A DNA stretch of 64,000 nt, from assembly GCF_013387495.1 (NCBI RefSeq), contig NZ_JABZEE010000002.1, positions 248,001 through 312,000 on the forward strand, written 5' to 3'. The translations under genes and the position numbers were made by a program. Origin of the DNA: Streptomyces sp. PKU-EA00015. Its GTDB lineage: Bacteria > Actinomycetota > Actinomycetes > Streptomycetales > Streptomycetaceae. Numbering within the stretch: the first letter of the stretch is position 1; every line of letters begins with the position of its first letter. Below are positions 29,847 through 37,503 of this stretch, one piece after another. The notes beneath the pieces are model-generated. The model saw only the letters and a list, made by a program, of their open reading frames with translations. It made no database searches and was not told where the DNA came from.

Positions 29847-31268
29847 TCAGGCCCCGGGCCCCGCACCCTGCACCGCAGGCTGCGGGGCCTGCTGAGTACG
29901 GGCGCCGAGTGCCGCGTAGGAGACCCCGCCCACCAGTCCGGACAGGATGAAGCTGCAGTCGACGCCGCCGGTCAGGGCCAGCAGCGGGCCCTCGTAGACG
30001 GGGGTGGACACGGCCGCCAGACCCACGACCGCACCCAGCGCCCAGGACGCCGTGGCGCGCGGGTGCCAGCCGGCGCGGAACCAGTACGCGCCGCCGCGCG
30101 CACGGCGGTTGTAGACCTGCAGTGCCTCCGCGTCGTACGCGCCGCCCAGGCGGACGTGGGCCATCAGTGTGATGACCGCCCAGGGCGTGCCGATCGCCGT
30201 CAGCAGCAGCACGAACGACGTCATCGCGGACTGCGCGTCCCACACGAAGTGGCCGGCGAAGACGAATCCGGTCGCCACGACGGCGACGACGAGCGTGGCC
30301 CGGGTGCGCGTCGCCTTCGGCAGGATCGCGTCGAGGTCGAGGCCCATCGAGTACAGCATCAGGCCGGCGTTGCCGACCGAACCGGCCGCCGCGGCGACCA
30401 GCAGCGGGATCACGTACCAGGCGGGGGAGGCGGCGACCAGCGGGCCGGCGTAGTCCAGCCCGGCGCGGGCGGCCAGCGCCGTGTACGTGCCGAAGAGCTG
30501 CGGCACGAGGAGGCCGGCCGTCAGACCCAGACAGGTCGCCCGCAGGACCTGACGCGGGCTGTGCCGCTCGGGCGAGATGTAGCGGGTGTAGTCGCCGAGC
30601 AGCGTGATGAAGGCGATGGGACCGCTCAGACCTGCGGCGACGGCGGACAGCAGCCAGGTCGGCCAGAACGAGCCGAGCAGGTACGGGGTGTCCGGCGGGG
30701 CGGCGGTGGTCAGATCGGGCGCGTACGCGATGAGGCCGAGCAGCAGCAGCACCGTCATACCGACCGCGAGAATCCGGCTCAGCCGCAGCAGCAGCCGGTA
30801 GCCGTAGACCGCACCGACCACCGTGCAGGCGGCGAGCAGCGCGTAGACCACGGAGTGCGCGACGCCGCCGGTGGGCACGCCCGCGATGCGGGCCAGCGTG
30901 CCGAGCATCACGTCCCCGCCGATCCACAGGGTCAGTGCCGTGTAGCCGAGCGAGAGCAGCAGGCCGACGACCGAGCCGACGAGACGGCCGCGCACGCCGA
31001 AGGCCGCACCGCTGGATGTCGACAGATTGGTCGCGGTCCGCAGGGAGATGAGCGCGAGCGGGGCGGTGACGGCGACGCCCACGACGGTGCCCGCCACCAC
31101 GGAGGTGACCGCGGGCCACAGGCCGAGGCCGAAGGAGACCGGCAGCCAGCCGAACACGATCACCCCCAGGCAGAGGTTGGACCCCAGCAGGATCGATAGG
31201 AGATCCCTGGGAGTGCTGGTGCGCTCCGACTCGGGAATCGTGTCGACTCCGCGCTGCTCCACCGGCAT
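29847..31268 (-). CDS. NCS1-family nucleobase:cation symporter
   Basis: A 473-aa inner-membrane transporter of the cytosine/purine/allantoin permease family with about 12 hydrophobic helices. ATG 31268 is used; the longer frame upstream covers the promoter. LLGSNLCLGVIVFGWLPVSFGLGL and PIAFITLLGDYTRYIS (helix 6 loop) are family-like. It is divergent from the urease-like operon, with three similar palindromic motifs between them. Uptake of a nitrogen compound broken down by that operon is a reasonable inference. The exact substrate (cytosine, allantoin, hydantoin or other) is unknown. Confidence 0.88.
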   Translation of the reverse strand: MPVEQRGVDTIPESERTSTPRDLLSILLGSNLCLGVIVFGWLPVSFGLGLWPAVTSVVAGTVVGVAVTAPLALISLRTATNLSTSSGAAFGVRGRLVGSVVGLLLSLGYTALTLWIGGDVMLGTLARIAGVPTGGVAHSVVYALLAACTVVGAVYGYRLLLRLSRILAVGMTVLLLLGLIAYAPDLTTAAPPDTPYLLGSFWPTWLLSAVAAGLSGPIAFITLLGDYTRYISPERHSPRQVLRATCLGLTAGLLVPQLFGTYTALAARAGLDYAGPLVAASPAWYVIPLLVAAAAGSVGNAGLMLYSMGLDLDAILPKATRTRATLVVAVVATGFVFAGHFVWDAQSAMTSFVLLLTAIGTPWAVITLMAHVRLGGAYDAEALQVYNRRARGGAYWFRAGWHPRATASWALGAVVGLAAVSTPVYEGPLLALTGGVDCSFILSGLVGGVSYAALGARTQQAPQPAVQGAGPGA

Positions 31269-31291
31269 GAGGTGCCCCTGTCGCTCGATGT

Positions 31292-31391
31292 TTGAGTGGT
31301 GCTCTAATTGAGTGGTGCTCAATGTGAGCGATACCGAGGTGTAAGTCAATGGTTCCGTTCGATGGCATGGGCTTGTTAGAGTGACACTCAA
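31292..31391. promoter_or_regulatory. three TTGAG-N5-CTCAA-like operator motifs
   Basis: Copy 1 is TTGAGTGGTGCTCTA (31292-31306), copy 2 is TTGAGTGGTGCTCAA (31308-31322, dyad-symmetric outside the centre) and copy 3 is TAGAGTGACACTCAA (31377-31391). Copies 1 and 2 are 16 bp apart near the permease start. Copy 3 is 18 bp before the urease gene start. The arrangement suits one regulator controlling both divergent units. No regulator gene is adjacent. Confidence 0.65.
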
Positions 31392-31409
31392 ATCTGGAGG
31401 TGTGGTGAC

Positions 31410-32096
31410 GTGAGACTGACCCCGACCGAGCGCGACCGGCTGCTGCTGTTCGGCGCCGCCGAACTGGCGCGGGCCCGCCGCGCCCGCGGGCTGCGGCTCA
31501 ACGTTCCGGAGGCGACCGCGCTCATCGCCGACACCGTCTGCGAGGCCGCCCGCGACGGGCGCCGGCTCGCGGAGGCGATCGAGGCGGCCCGCTCGGTGCT
31601 CGGCCCCGACGACGTCCTCCCCGGCGTCGCGGACGTCGTCACCGAGGTCCACGTCGAGGCCGTCTTCGAGGACGGCTCACGCCTCGCCGTCGTCTCCGAC
31701 CCCATCGGGGGCGGCGGGTCCGGAGCGGACGCGCCCGGTGCGCTGCTGCCCGGCCCGGCGTACGACGAGCCCGAGCCGGCACTGCGGCTGACCGTCCGCA
31801 ACACCGCGACCGTGCCCGTCAGCGTCACCTCGCACTTCCACTTCTTCGAGGCGAACCCGCGCCTGCGGTTCGACCGGGCCGCCGCCTACGGCATGCGGCT
31901 CGCCGTCCCCGCCGGCTCGTCGGTCCGCTTCGACCCGGGCGGCGAGGCCGAAGTGGGGCTGGTGCCCATCGGCGGCGACCGCATCGCCATCGGCTTCGCG
32001 GGCCTGGTCGACGGCCCGCTGGACGCGCCCGGCGCGAAGGAGGAGGCCCTGCGGCGCGCGGCGGCCTGCGGCTACCTGGGATCGGAGGCCCACTGA
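31410..32096 (+). CDS. ureAB: urease gamma-beta fusion subunit, atypical urease
   Basis: A 228-aa protein that joins the gamma subunit (residues 1-100: MRLTPTERDRLLLFGAAELA, RGLRLNVPEATALIADTVCE) to the beta subunit (residues 125-228: VRNTATVPVSVTSHFHFFEA, RLAVPAGSSVRFDPGG). This fusion is known in several bacteria, including Streptomyces. GTG 31410 follows GGAGG. The gene overlaps ureC by one base (TGATG). The usual beta-subunit IQVGSHYHF segment reads VSVTSHFHF. No urease accessory genes (ureD, E, F, G) follow it. Confidence 0.93.
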   Translation: MRLTPTERDRLLLFGAAELARARRARGLRLNVPEATALIADTVCEAARDGRRLAEAIEAARSVLGPDDVLPGVADVVTEVHVEAVFEDGSRLAVVSDPIGGGGSGADAPGALLPGPAYDEPEPALRLTVRNTATVPVSVTSHFHFFEANPRLRFDRAAAYGMRLAVPAGSSVRFDPGGEAEVGLVPIGGDRIAIGFAGLVDGPLDAPGAKEEALRRAAACGYLGSEAH

Positions 32097-33778
32097 TGGA
32101 CCCCTACGAATACGCGTCCGTGCACGGGCCGCGCGCCGGGGACCGGGTCGTCCTCGGCGATTCGGGACTGGTCGTGCGCGTCGAGTCGGACGCCCAGAAG
32201 CCCGGCGACGAGTTCCTGGCCGGCTTCGGCAAGACCGCCCGCGACGGGCTGCACCTCAAGGCTGCGGCCGTACGCGAGACCTGCGACGTCGTGGTGAGCA
32301 ACGTGCTCGTGATCGACGCCGTGCAGGGCATCCGCAAGGTCTCCATCGGCATCCGCGAGGGCCGGATCCACGCGATCGGCCGGGCCGGCAACCCGGACAC
32401 CCTCGACGGCGTGGACGTCGTCGTCGGCACCGGCACGTCGATCGTCTCCGGCGAGGGGCTGATCGCGACCGCGGGCGCCGTCGACACCCACGTCCACCTG
32501 CTCTCCCCGCGGATCATGGAGGCCTCGCTCGCCTCCGGCGTCACGACCGTCATCGGCCAGGAGTTCGGCCCGGTGTGGGGCGTGGGCGTCAACTCTCCAT
32601 GGGCGCTGAAGCACGCGTTCAACGCCTTCGACGCCTGGCCCGTCAACATCGGCTTCCTCGGCCGTGGTTCCTCCTCCGATCCCGCCCCGCTCGTCGAGGC
32701 TCTCGCGGAGGGCGGCGCGTCCGGTTTCAAGGTCCACGAGGACATGGGCGCCCACACCCGGGCGCTCGACACCGCCCTGCGCGTGGCGGAGGAGCACGAC
32801 GTCCAGGTCGCCCTGCACAGCGACGGCCTGAACGAGTGCCTGTCCGTCGAGGACACGCTGCGCGTCCTGGAGGGCCGTACGATCCACGCCTTCCACATCG
32901 AGGGATGCGGCGGCGGGCACGTGCCCAACGTCCTCAAGATGGCGGGCGTGCCGAACGTCATCGGCTCCTCCACCAACCCCACCCTGCCCTTCGGCCGGGA
33001 CGCGGTCGCCGAGCACTACGGCATGATCGTCTCCGTCCACGACCTGAAGACCGACCTGCCCGGCGACGCGGCGATGGCCCGCGACCGGATCCGGGCCGGG
33101 ACGATGGGCGCGGAGGACGTCCTGCACGACCTCGGCGCGATCGGCATCACGTCGTCCGACGCGCAGGGCATGGGCCGTGCGGGCGAGACCGTGCGCCGCA
33201 CCTTCGCCATGGCCGGGAAGATGAAGGCCGAGCTGGGGCCCATGGAGGGCGACGGCGCGCACGACGACAACGCGCGCGTCCTGCGCTACATGGCCAAGCT
33301 GACCATCAACCCCGCGATCGCCCACGGCCTCGCGCACGAGATCGGCTCCATCGAGGTCGGCAAGATGGCCGACATCGTGCTGTGGCGGCCGGAGTTCTTC
33401 GGCGCGAAGCCGCAGCTCGTGCTGAAGTCGGGCTTCCCCGCCTACGGCGTCGTCGGCGACCCCAATGCCGCCACCGACACGTGCGAACCGCTCGTGCTCG
33501 GGCCCCAGTTCGGCGCGTACGGGGCCACCCCCGCCGACATCTCGGTCGCGTTCGTCGCCCAGGCGGCCGTCGACCTCGGCGCCGACCGCATGCCGACCCG
33601 CCGGCGCCGCGTCGCCGTGCGCGGCACCCGCGGTATCGGCCCCGGCGACCTGCTCCTCAACTCCCGTGTCGGAGACGTCTGTGTGGACGGCAGGACCGGG
33701 CTGGTCACGCTCGACGGTGACCCGATCCGCTCCGAGCCCGCGGAGTCCGTCTCCCTCAACCGCCTCTACTTCCTTTAG
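32096..33778 (+). CDS. ureC: atypical urease alpha subunit lacking the flap cysteine
   Basis: A 560-aa amidohydrolase close to urease alpha. All metal ligands expected from Klebsiella urease are in place: H132 and H134 (DTHVH), K212 (GFKVHED, carbamylated lysine), H241 (ALHSD), H267 (FHIEG) and D355 (SSDAQGMGR). H214 is also present. The mobile flap motif MVCHHL is replaced by IVSVHDL (residues 311-317), so the catalytic-flap Cys319 is Val314, while His320 is kept as H315. KIHEDWG becomes KVHEDMG. The protein could still bind nickel, but urea hydrolysis is doubtful and the substrate may differ. It is translationally coupled to ureAB, and agmatine deiminase follows 8 bp downstream. Confidence 0.9.
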   Translation: MDPYEYASVHGPRAGDRVVLGDSGLVVRVESDAQKPGDEFLAGFGKTARDGLHLKAAAVRETCDVVVSNVLVIDAVQGIRKVSIGIREGRIHAIGRAGNPDTLDGVDVVVGTGTSIVSGEGLIATAGAVDTHVHLLSPRIMEASLASGVTTVIGQEFGPVWGVGVNSPWALKHAFNAFDAWPVNIGFLGRGSSSDPAPLVEALAEGGASGFKVHEDMGAHTRALDTALRVAEEHDVQVALHSDGLNECLSVEDTLRVLEGRTIHAFHIEGCGGGHVPNVLKMAGVPNVIGSSTNPTLPFGRDAVAEHYGMIVSVHDLKTDLPGDAAMARDRIRAGTMGAEDVLHDLGAIGITSSDAQGMGRAGETVRRTFAMAGKMKAELGPMEGDGAHDDNARVLRYMAKLTINPAIAHGLAHEIGSIEVGKMADIVLWRPEFFGAKPQLVLKSGFPAYGVVGDPNAATDTCEPLVLGPQFGAYGATPADISVAFVAQAAVDLGADRMPTRRRRVAVRGTRGIGPGDLLLNSRVGDVCVDGRTGLVTLDGDPIRSEPAESVSLNRLYFL

Positions 33779-33786
33779 GACGTGAC

Positions 33787-34809
33787 GTGACCTTCCGCAT
33801 GCCGGCCGAATGGGCCCCGCACGAGCGCACCTGGATGGCCTGGCCCGGCCCCAACCCCACGTTCGCCGACGACGGCGAGCTGGCCGAGGCCCGCGCCGCC
33901 TGGGCCGCGGTGGCCCGCGCCGTACGCCGCTTCGAACCGGTCACCGTGATCGCGGGCACCGGCCACTCGGCCTCGGCCCGTGACCTGCTCAGCCCGGACA
34001 TCGAGGTCGTCGAACGGGACCTGGACGACGCGTGGATGCGCGACATCGGCCCCACCTTCGTCACCGACGGAAGCCGACTGGCCGCGGTGGACTGGGTGTT
34101 CAACGGCTGGGGCGCGGCGGACTGGGCCCGGTGGGAGCACGACTCCAAGATCGCCCGTCATGTCGCCGACCTCGCGGACGTACCCGTCCACGCCTCCCCA
34201 CTGGTCAACGAGGGCGGCGCGATCCACGTCGACGGCGAGGGCACGGTCCTCCTCACGGACACCGTCCAGCTCGGGCCCGAGCGCAACCCCGGCTGGACCC
34301 GGCAGCAGGTGGAGAACGAGATCCACGCCCGTCTCGGCACGACGAAGGCGATCTGGCTGCCGCGCGGCCTCACCGGCGACTACGGCATGTACGGCACCCG
34401 CGGCCACGTCGACATCGTCGCCGCGTTCGCCGGTCCCGGTGTCGTCGTCACCCACACCCAGCCCGACCCGGCCCACCCCGACCACGAGATCTGCAAGGCG
34501 AACGTCGAGCTCCTGAAGTCGCAGACCGACGCCAGGGGCCGCCGGATCGAGGTCGTCGAGGTCCCGGCGCCGACGGTGCTGCGCGACGAGGACGGCGAGT
34601 GGGTCGACTACTCGTACATCAATCACTACGTCTGCAACGGCGGCGTGGTGCTGTGCGCCTTCGACGACCCGCGGGACGAGATCGCGGCGGGCATCTTCCG
34701 CCGGCTCTACCCGGACCGTACGGTCACGCTCGTGGACGCGCGGACGATCTTCGCGGGCGGCGGCGGCATCCACTGCATCACGCAGCAGCAGCCGCAGGTA
34801 TGCGTCTGA
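33787..34809 (+). CDS. aguA: agmatine deiminase
   Basis: A 340-aa enzyme of the pentein/PPAD family that converts agmatine to N-carbamoylputrescine and ammonia. GTG 33787 starts 8 bp after ureC. Substrate and catalytic blocks are visible: ERTWMAWPGPNPTF at the N-terminus, DAWMRDIGPTF, NEGGAIHVDGEG, GTRGHVDI and the catalytic cysteine C330 in GGGGIHCITQQQ. Coupling with a urease-like enzyme and a permease suggests a nitrogen-release route for a guanidino or carbamoyl compound. N-carbamoylputrescine amidase is not in the window. Confidence 0.95.
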   Translation: MTFRMPAEWAPHERTWMAWPGPNPTFADDGELAEARAAWAAVARAVRRFEPVTVIAGTGHSASARDLLSPDIEVVERDLDDAWMRDIGPTFVTDGSRLAAVDWVFNGWGAADWARWEHDSKIARHVADLADVPVHASPLVNEGGAIHVDGEGTVLLTDTVQLGPERNPGWTRQQVENEIHARLGTTKAIWLPRGLTGDYGMYGTRGHVDIVAAFAGPGVVVTHTQPDPAHPDHEICKANVELLKSQTDARGRRIEVVEVPAPTVLRDEDGEWVDYSYINHYVCNGGVVLCAFDDPRDEIAAGIFRRLYPDRTVTLVDARTIFAGGGGIHCITQQQPQVCV

Positions 34810-34870
34810 CCTGCGACCTGCGGTTTTGACCTGCGGAAACGCGGATTTAGTTAGCCCTAGTTGGTTGGAG

Positions 34871-35146
34871 CTAGCTCACGTTCACCTTGATCATCTCCCA
34901 TTCGTCTCCCATTCCTCCAGTCGGACTGAGGGTGGCAAGCTTTGGGGACCAGGGCGGGGGTGTACCTGGGGAGGTGCGACCGCCCCCGCCCTGGCCGTTC
35001 TGCTCAACGAGCAAGTCCCGCATGAGGCGCGACAACTCGTTGTCTAGGTAGACCGCCCGCCCTCCGGGGGTGCTCGAAGGGCGGGCGGCCGTCGGCGACG
35101 CGAGCCGGTCATCGGCGCGTCGGTCGGTGACCAGCTCGGTACTCAT
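34871..35146 (-). CDS. doubtful small hypothetical protein
   Basis: A possible 91-aa frame starting at ATG 35146 (MSTELVTDRRADD) and ending DEWEMIKVNVS. The part AVYLDNELSRLMRDLLVEQ looks like a real amphipathic helix. However, two strong hairpins lie within the frame and no good ribosome site precedes the start. It faces away from the XRE regulator, where an early phage gene would be expected. I list it with low confidence. Confidence 0.3.
   Translation of the reverse strand: MSTELVTDRRADDRLASPTAARPSSTPGGRAVYLDNELSRLMRDLLVEQNGQGGGGRTSPGTPPPWSPKLATLSPTGGMGDEWEMIKVNVS
34949..34994. terminator. hairpin near the left prophage boundary
   Basis: CCAGGGCGGGGG (34949-34960) is complementary to CCCCCGCCCTGG (34983-34994), a perfect 12-bp stem with a 22-nt loop. 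It may terminate the urease/agmatine deiminase operon reading in from the left or a short phage transcript. Confidence 0.5.
35052..35088. terminator. second hairpin in the left prophage arm
   Basis: CCGCCCGCCCT (35052-35062) pairs with AGGGCGGGCGG (35078-35088), a perfect 11-bp stem. It is very similar to the hairpin at 37795-37820, which follows a phage gene, so it probably works as a terminator. Confidence 0.5.
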
Positions 35147-35289
35147 TGAAGCGGCTTCTGGCATATGCCGAAAGGTTCAGAGCCCAAGTGGTTCGAACTT
35201 GTGTTCCTATTCACCTGGTGTTTTCAAGATCGAAATTAGCCTCAAAGTAGCTGCTGACTTAAGATCACCGACGGTCGAGCGTTTGTCGA
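35147..35289. promoter_or_regulatory. probable immunity-type control region upstream of the XRE gene
   Basis: This 143-bp region is visibly A/T-richer than its surroundings. It contains several small palindromes: GAAGCGGCTTC (35148-35158), GGCATATGCC (35160-35169, perfect) and GTTCGAAC within AAGTGGTTCGAACTTG. It lies directly upstream of the XRE-family regulator, so these may be its operators. No clear -35/-10 pair was assigned. Confidence 0.45.
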
Positions 35290-35550
35290 GTGCTCGCCGA
35301 CCAACCGCAATGGATCTCTACCGCCCGTCAAGCGCTAGGTCGGCGCATCGCGGGGGCCCGCGTAGACGCCAGCCTCACCCAGGAGAAGCTCGCCGAGCGG
35401 GCCGGCATCGACCGCTCCACCATTCAGCGGATCGAGCTGGGTCAGAACGATGCACGATTCAGCCACCTTCTCCTCATCGCTTCCGCCCTGGAGCTGCCGC
35501 TTCGCGAGCTCATTCCCGAAGGCTGTGAGGCTGCCGGTCGGGGGGATTGA
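35290..35550 (+). CDS. XRE/Cro-CI-like helix-turn-helix regulator
   Basis: An 86-aa protein that is almost only an HTH_3 domain: LGRRIAGARVDASLTQEKLA, then ERAGIDRSTIQRIELGQNDA and LLLIASALELPLREL. GTG 35290 is the only suitable start, and no Shine-Dalgarno sequence is visible. It lacks the C-terminal cleavage/dimerisation domain of lambda-type repressors. It could be the phage repressor or a Cro-like partner. The A/T-rich region upstream holds candidate operators. Confidence 0.85.
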   Translation: MLADQPQWISTARQALGRRIAGARVDASLTQEKLAERAGIDRSTIQRIELGQNDARFSHLLLIASALELPLRELIPEGCEAAGRGD

Positions 35551-35625
35551 CCGGCAGCTCACCCAGATCGCATGCCCGGACTGATGGTCGCTACACCGAG
35601 CGGGATCGAGGGGGAGGGGTGAGCC

Positions 35626-35658
35626 GTTCACACCCGGTGTGAACCGGCCGACTAAGCT
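35626..35658 (+). promoter_or_regulatory. 19-bp inverted repeat with -10-like TAAGCT, leaderless-type promoter
   Basis: GTTCACACC (35626-35634) and GGTGTGAAC (35636-35644) form a perfect 9-bp-arm dyad around a single C. TAAGCT (35653-35658) lies 6 nt before the GTG of the next gene, where the -10 of a leaderless transcript would be. The dyad then overlaps the -35 to -20 zone and would act as an operator. Confidence 0.5.
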
Positions 35659-35664
35659 CCGCTC

Positions 35665-35859
35665 GTGGCGATCGAACTGAACGACGAGCTGCTTGAGCTG
35701 GAGCGTGCGGCGTGGGCCGAGATCCAGGCCGGCACGCTGTCGGTGGGTACGGCGGAGGCGGTGCTGGCTGCGGTGGCTGCGCACGCTGAGGCGACGGGAC
35801 AGGACCGGCTGGCGGTGGAGATGGAGCTGAAGCGGCGCGTCAGGCACCCGGAGGGCTAG
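35665..35859 (+). CDS. small helical phage protein, unknown function
   Basis: A 64-aa protein beginning MAIELNDELLELERAAWAEI (GTG 35665). It is rich in Ala, Glu and Leu and probably folds as two or three helices. Codon bias is strong. No Shine-Dalgarno sequence is seen; the -10-like hexamer 6 nt upstream suggests a leaderless mRNA. It is convergent with the DUF6221 gene, with a 2-bp gap. I recognise no family. Confidence 0.6.
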   Translation: MAIELNDELLELERAAWAEIQAGTLSVGTAEAVLAAVAAHAEATGQDRLAVEMELKRRVRHPEG

Positions 35860-35861
35860 GG

Positions 35862-36260
35862 CTACGGCCGCCAGTCGTCCCGGTAGTCGGGGTGGTCGGC
35901 GTAGACCTCGGCGAGGTTGCGGAGGACGTCGCGGGCGAACTCCTTGGACTCCTCGTGGTGCCACCCGACGATGATGCCTTCACAGTCTTCAATGATCCGC
36001 CGCTTGGCGTCGACTTCGGCGACGACGCGGGCCGGATGAATGTCCTGGAGGTAGGCATCGAAGGCCTCGTGGCGGTCGATCCAGGACTTGTAGCCCTCGG
36101 CGTCACCCGAGCAAAGCACGGTCCCGTCAGTCCCGACTAGCGCGTCGGACTCGGGGTCGTCGAAGGTTTTCCACTGCCACGGACCGTCCGGCAGTGCACG
36201 CACCCGCGCCTCCACCTCGTCGAGGCGGGCCCGCAGGAACTTCACCAGGTCGTCAGTCAC
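35862..36260 (-). CDS. DUF6221-like protein
   Basis: A 132-aa protein starting at GTG 36260, with AGGAGGGGCC just upstream. The opening [20 protein letters not shown] and the closing [21 protein letters not shown] match the Streptomyces/actinophage family I know as DUF6221, of unknown function. Central W and H residues ([17 protein letters not shown]) are characteristic. It has no membrane segment. It reads leftward between two rightward genes. Confidence 0.75.
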   Translation of the reverse strand: MTDDLVKFLRARLDEVEARVRALPDGPWQWKTFDDPESDALVGTDGTVLCSGDAEGYKSWIDRHEAFDAYLQDIHPARVVAEVDAKRRIIEDCEGIIVGWHHEESKEFARDVLRNLAEVYADHPDYRDDWRP

Positions 36261-36367
36261 GGCCCCTCCTGAATGCGTCCCGCCCGTCGGGCGCTGTCCC
36301 CGGTGGGGTCCGACGGGCGGCTTCGAGTGCGCCGCAGCCATCGGCGCGAATGGGATGCCCCAGTGTC

Positions 36368-36592
36368 TCAGGTGCCGCTGACAGTGCCGGGCTGCTGCGG
36401 CCAGGCCGCCAGCTCCTTGCCGTCTATCTGGTCGGTGAGGGTGACGCGGACCCCGCTTCTGCTGCCACGCTCGCCGATCCAGCTCAGGAACTTGCGGTCC
36501 GCGGTTGCCCGGTCCGCCCACCATCCGCGCATCACTGGCCGGCCGTCGACGGTGAGGACGAGGTGGTAGCGCTGCAGGTCAGGGTCGGGCAT
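36368..36592 (-). CDS. small hypothetical phage protein
   Basis: A 74-aa protein from ATG 36592, with GGGGGC directly upstream. It begins [20 protein letters not shown] and continues through [20 protein letters not shown] and VTLTDQ. The pattern of short strands and one helix resembles small phage accessory proteins. The C-terminus is Pro/Gly-rich. No family is recognised. It is probably transcribed leftward with the DUF6221 gene (107-bp gap). Confidence 0.6.
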   Translation of the reverse strand: MPDPDLQRYHLVLTVDGRPVMRGWWADRATADRKFLSWIGERGSRSGVRVTLTDQIDGKELAAWPQQPGTVSGT

Positions 36593-36637
36593 GCCCCCAG
36601 GATGGCAGGCGGGACCGACAGCCGTAGACTCGAACAC

Positions 36638-36985
36638 ATGTCCGAGCCTGTGTCTGAGCTGTCCCGTCTCCAGAAGCTGCGCATCGTGGAGCAGTACCAG
36701 GCCTACCAGCTCGAGCGCACCCGGGCCACGATCAGCGAGCTGGAGGCCGCGGAAGCAGCGGCGCTGAAGCGGGAGCGCGCCGCCCGCGAAGGGAACTCGT
36801 GGAAAGTCGAGCCGTCCCGGGCAAAGGCCGACGACTACGCGATCCTCCACCGCGGCGGCTGCCACATGTACAAGCACCCCATGGGCTGGCTCAGCCGCGA
36901 CGAAGCGCTCATCGCGCTCGAGCTACCCGACATCAAGCCCTGCGAAATCTGCCGGCCCGAAACCGGGCTTGGGGTGCCCGGGTAG
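36638..36985 (+). CDS. DUF6233-like protein
   Basis: A 115-aa protein starting at ATG 36638. Residues 8-60 form a long charged helix ([20 protein letters not shown] and on). The C-terminal half carries [20 protein letters not shown] and then [12 protein letters not shown]. These match my recollection of the Streptomyces family DUF6233, in which the Cys/His residues may bind metal. A -10-like TAGACT lies 7 nt upstream of the ATG, with no ribosome site, suggesting a leaderless transcript. Confidence 0.75.
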   Translation: MSEPVSELSRLQKLRIVEQYQAYQLERTRATISELEAAEAAALKRERAAREGNSWKVEPSRAKADDYAILHRGGCHMYKHPMGWLSRDEALIALELPDIKPCEICRPETGLGVPG

Positions 36986-37029
36986 GAGGCTGGGTAAGAC
37001 ACCCCTCGGTCTCGCAAGGAGGTCTGAGG

Positions 37030-37194
37030 ATGGCAGGCAACTGCCCGAAGTGCGGCGCGCCGCTCACCGGCGCGGGCTCGTGTCCGCAGCAATGCGGCGG
37101 GGCCAATACGCCCGATCCCCCGACGACGATAGGTTCCGAGGATGGACGAGAAGGCAGCGACAGCGACCCGCGGCCCGGAGATCACGCGCACTGA
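37030..37194 (+). CDS. small zinc-ribbon-like protein
   Basis: A 54-aa protein from ATG 37030 with AAGGAGG upstream. CPKCG (residues 5-9) and a second cysteine pair in GSCPQQCGG suggest a zinc ribbon. The C-terminal 25 residues are acidic and probably disordered. It overlaps the next zinc-ribbon gene by 53 bp in another frame. The strong ribosome site argues that it is translated. Confidence 0.6.
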   Translation: MAGNCPKCGAPLTGAGSCPQQCGGANTPDPPTTIGSEDGREGSDSDPRPGDHAH

Positions 37195-37333
37195 GTGCAA
37201 GCGCTGCGGCACCCAGATCCGTGGCGTCAACGGCCGCTACGCCTGCTCGAAGTGCGGCTGGGTCAACCACTGGTCCGAGGGGCACAACGAGCTGCCCACC
37301 GCGCAGGAGGACGCCGACTACCCCGGCCAGTAG
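37142..37333 (+). CDS. small zinc-ribbon protein
   Basis: A 63-aa protein from ATG 37142. The motif CKRCG (residues 19-23), 12 residues, then CSKCG (35-39) and WVNHWSEGHNELP make a clear C4 zinc ribbon. It overlaps the 3' end of the preceding gene, so the two are probably translationally linked. Such proteins often bind nucleic acid or act as adapters; the role here is unknown. Confidence 0.65.
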   Translation: MDEKAATATRGPEITRTECKRCGTQIRGVNGRYACSKCGWVNHWSEGHNELPTAQEDADYPGQ

Positions 37334-37503
37334 CAGCACGAACGCCCGCCGTCCCGAGAAGGGGTGGCGGGGCCGTTTCGTGCGTTCGGGGGGCGCGTCA
37401 AGGCCATGTGCAGGATCTGCATGCGGCTCCTCCAGATGCGATCGTCCGCCACCCGAGTGACCCTGGTGAACGTCCCTGCCCCCACACACCAGGGAGACAC
37501 GTG

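Noticed and set aside
34871..35146. Treating the minus-strand frame as a confident early phage gene
   Set aside because: Two strong hairpins lie inside it and no ribosome site is seen, so it is listed only as doubtful.
35178..35215. GGTTCGAACTTG resembling a tRNA T-arm, a possible attachment site remnant
   Set aside because: No acceptor stem, CCA or matching second arm is present. It is better explained as a palindrome in a control region.
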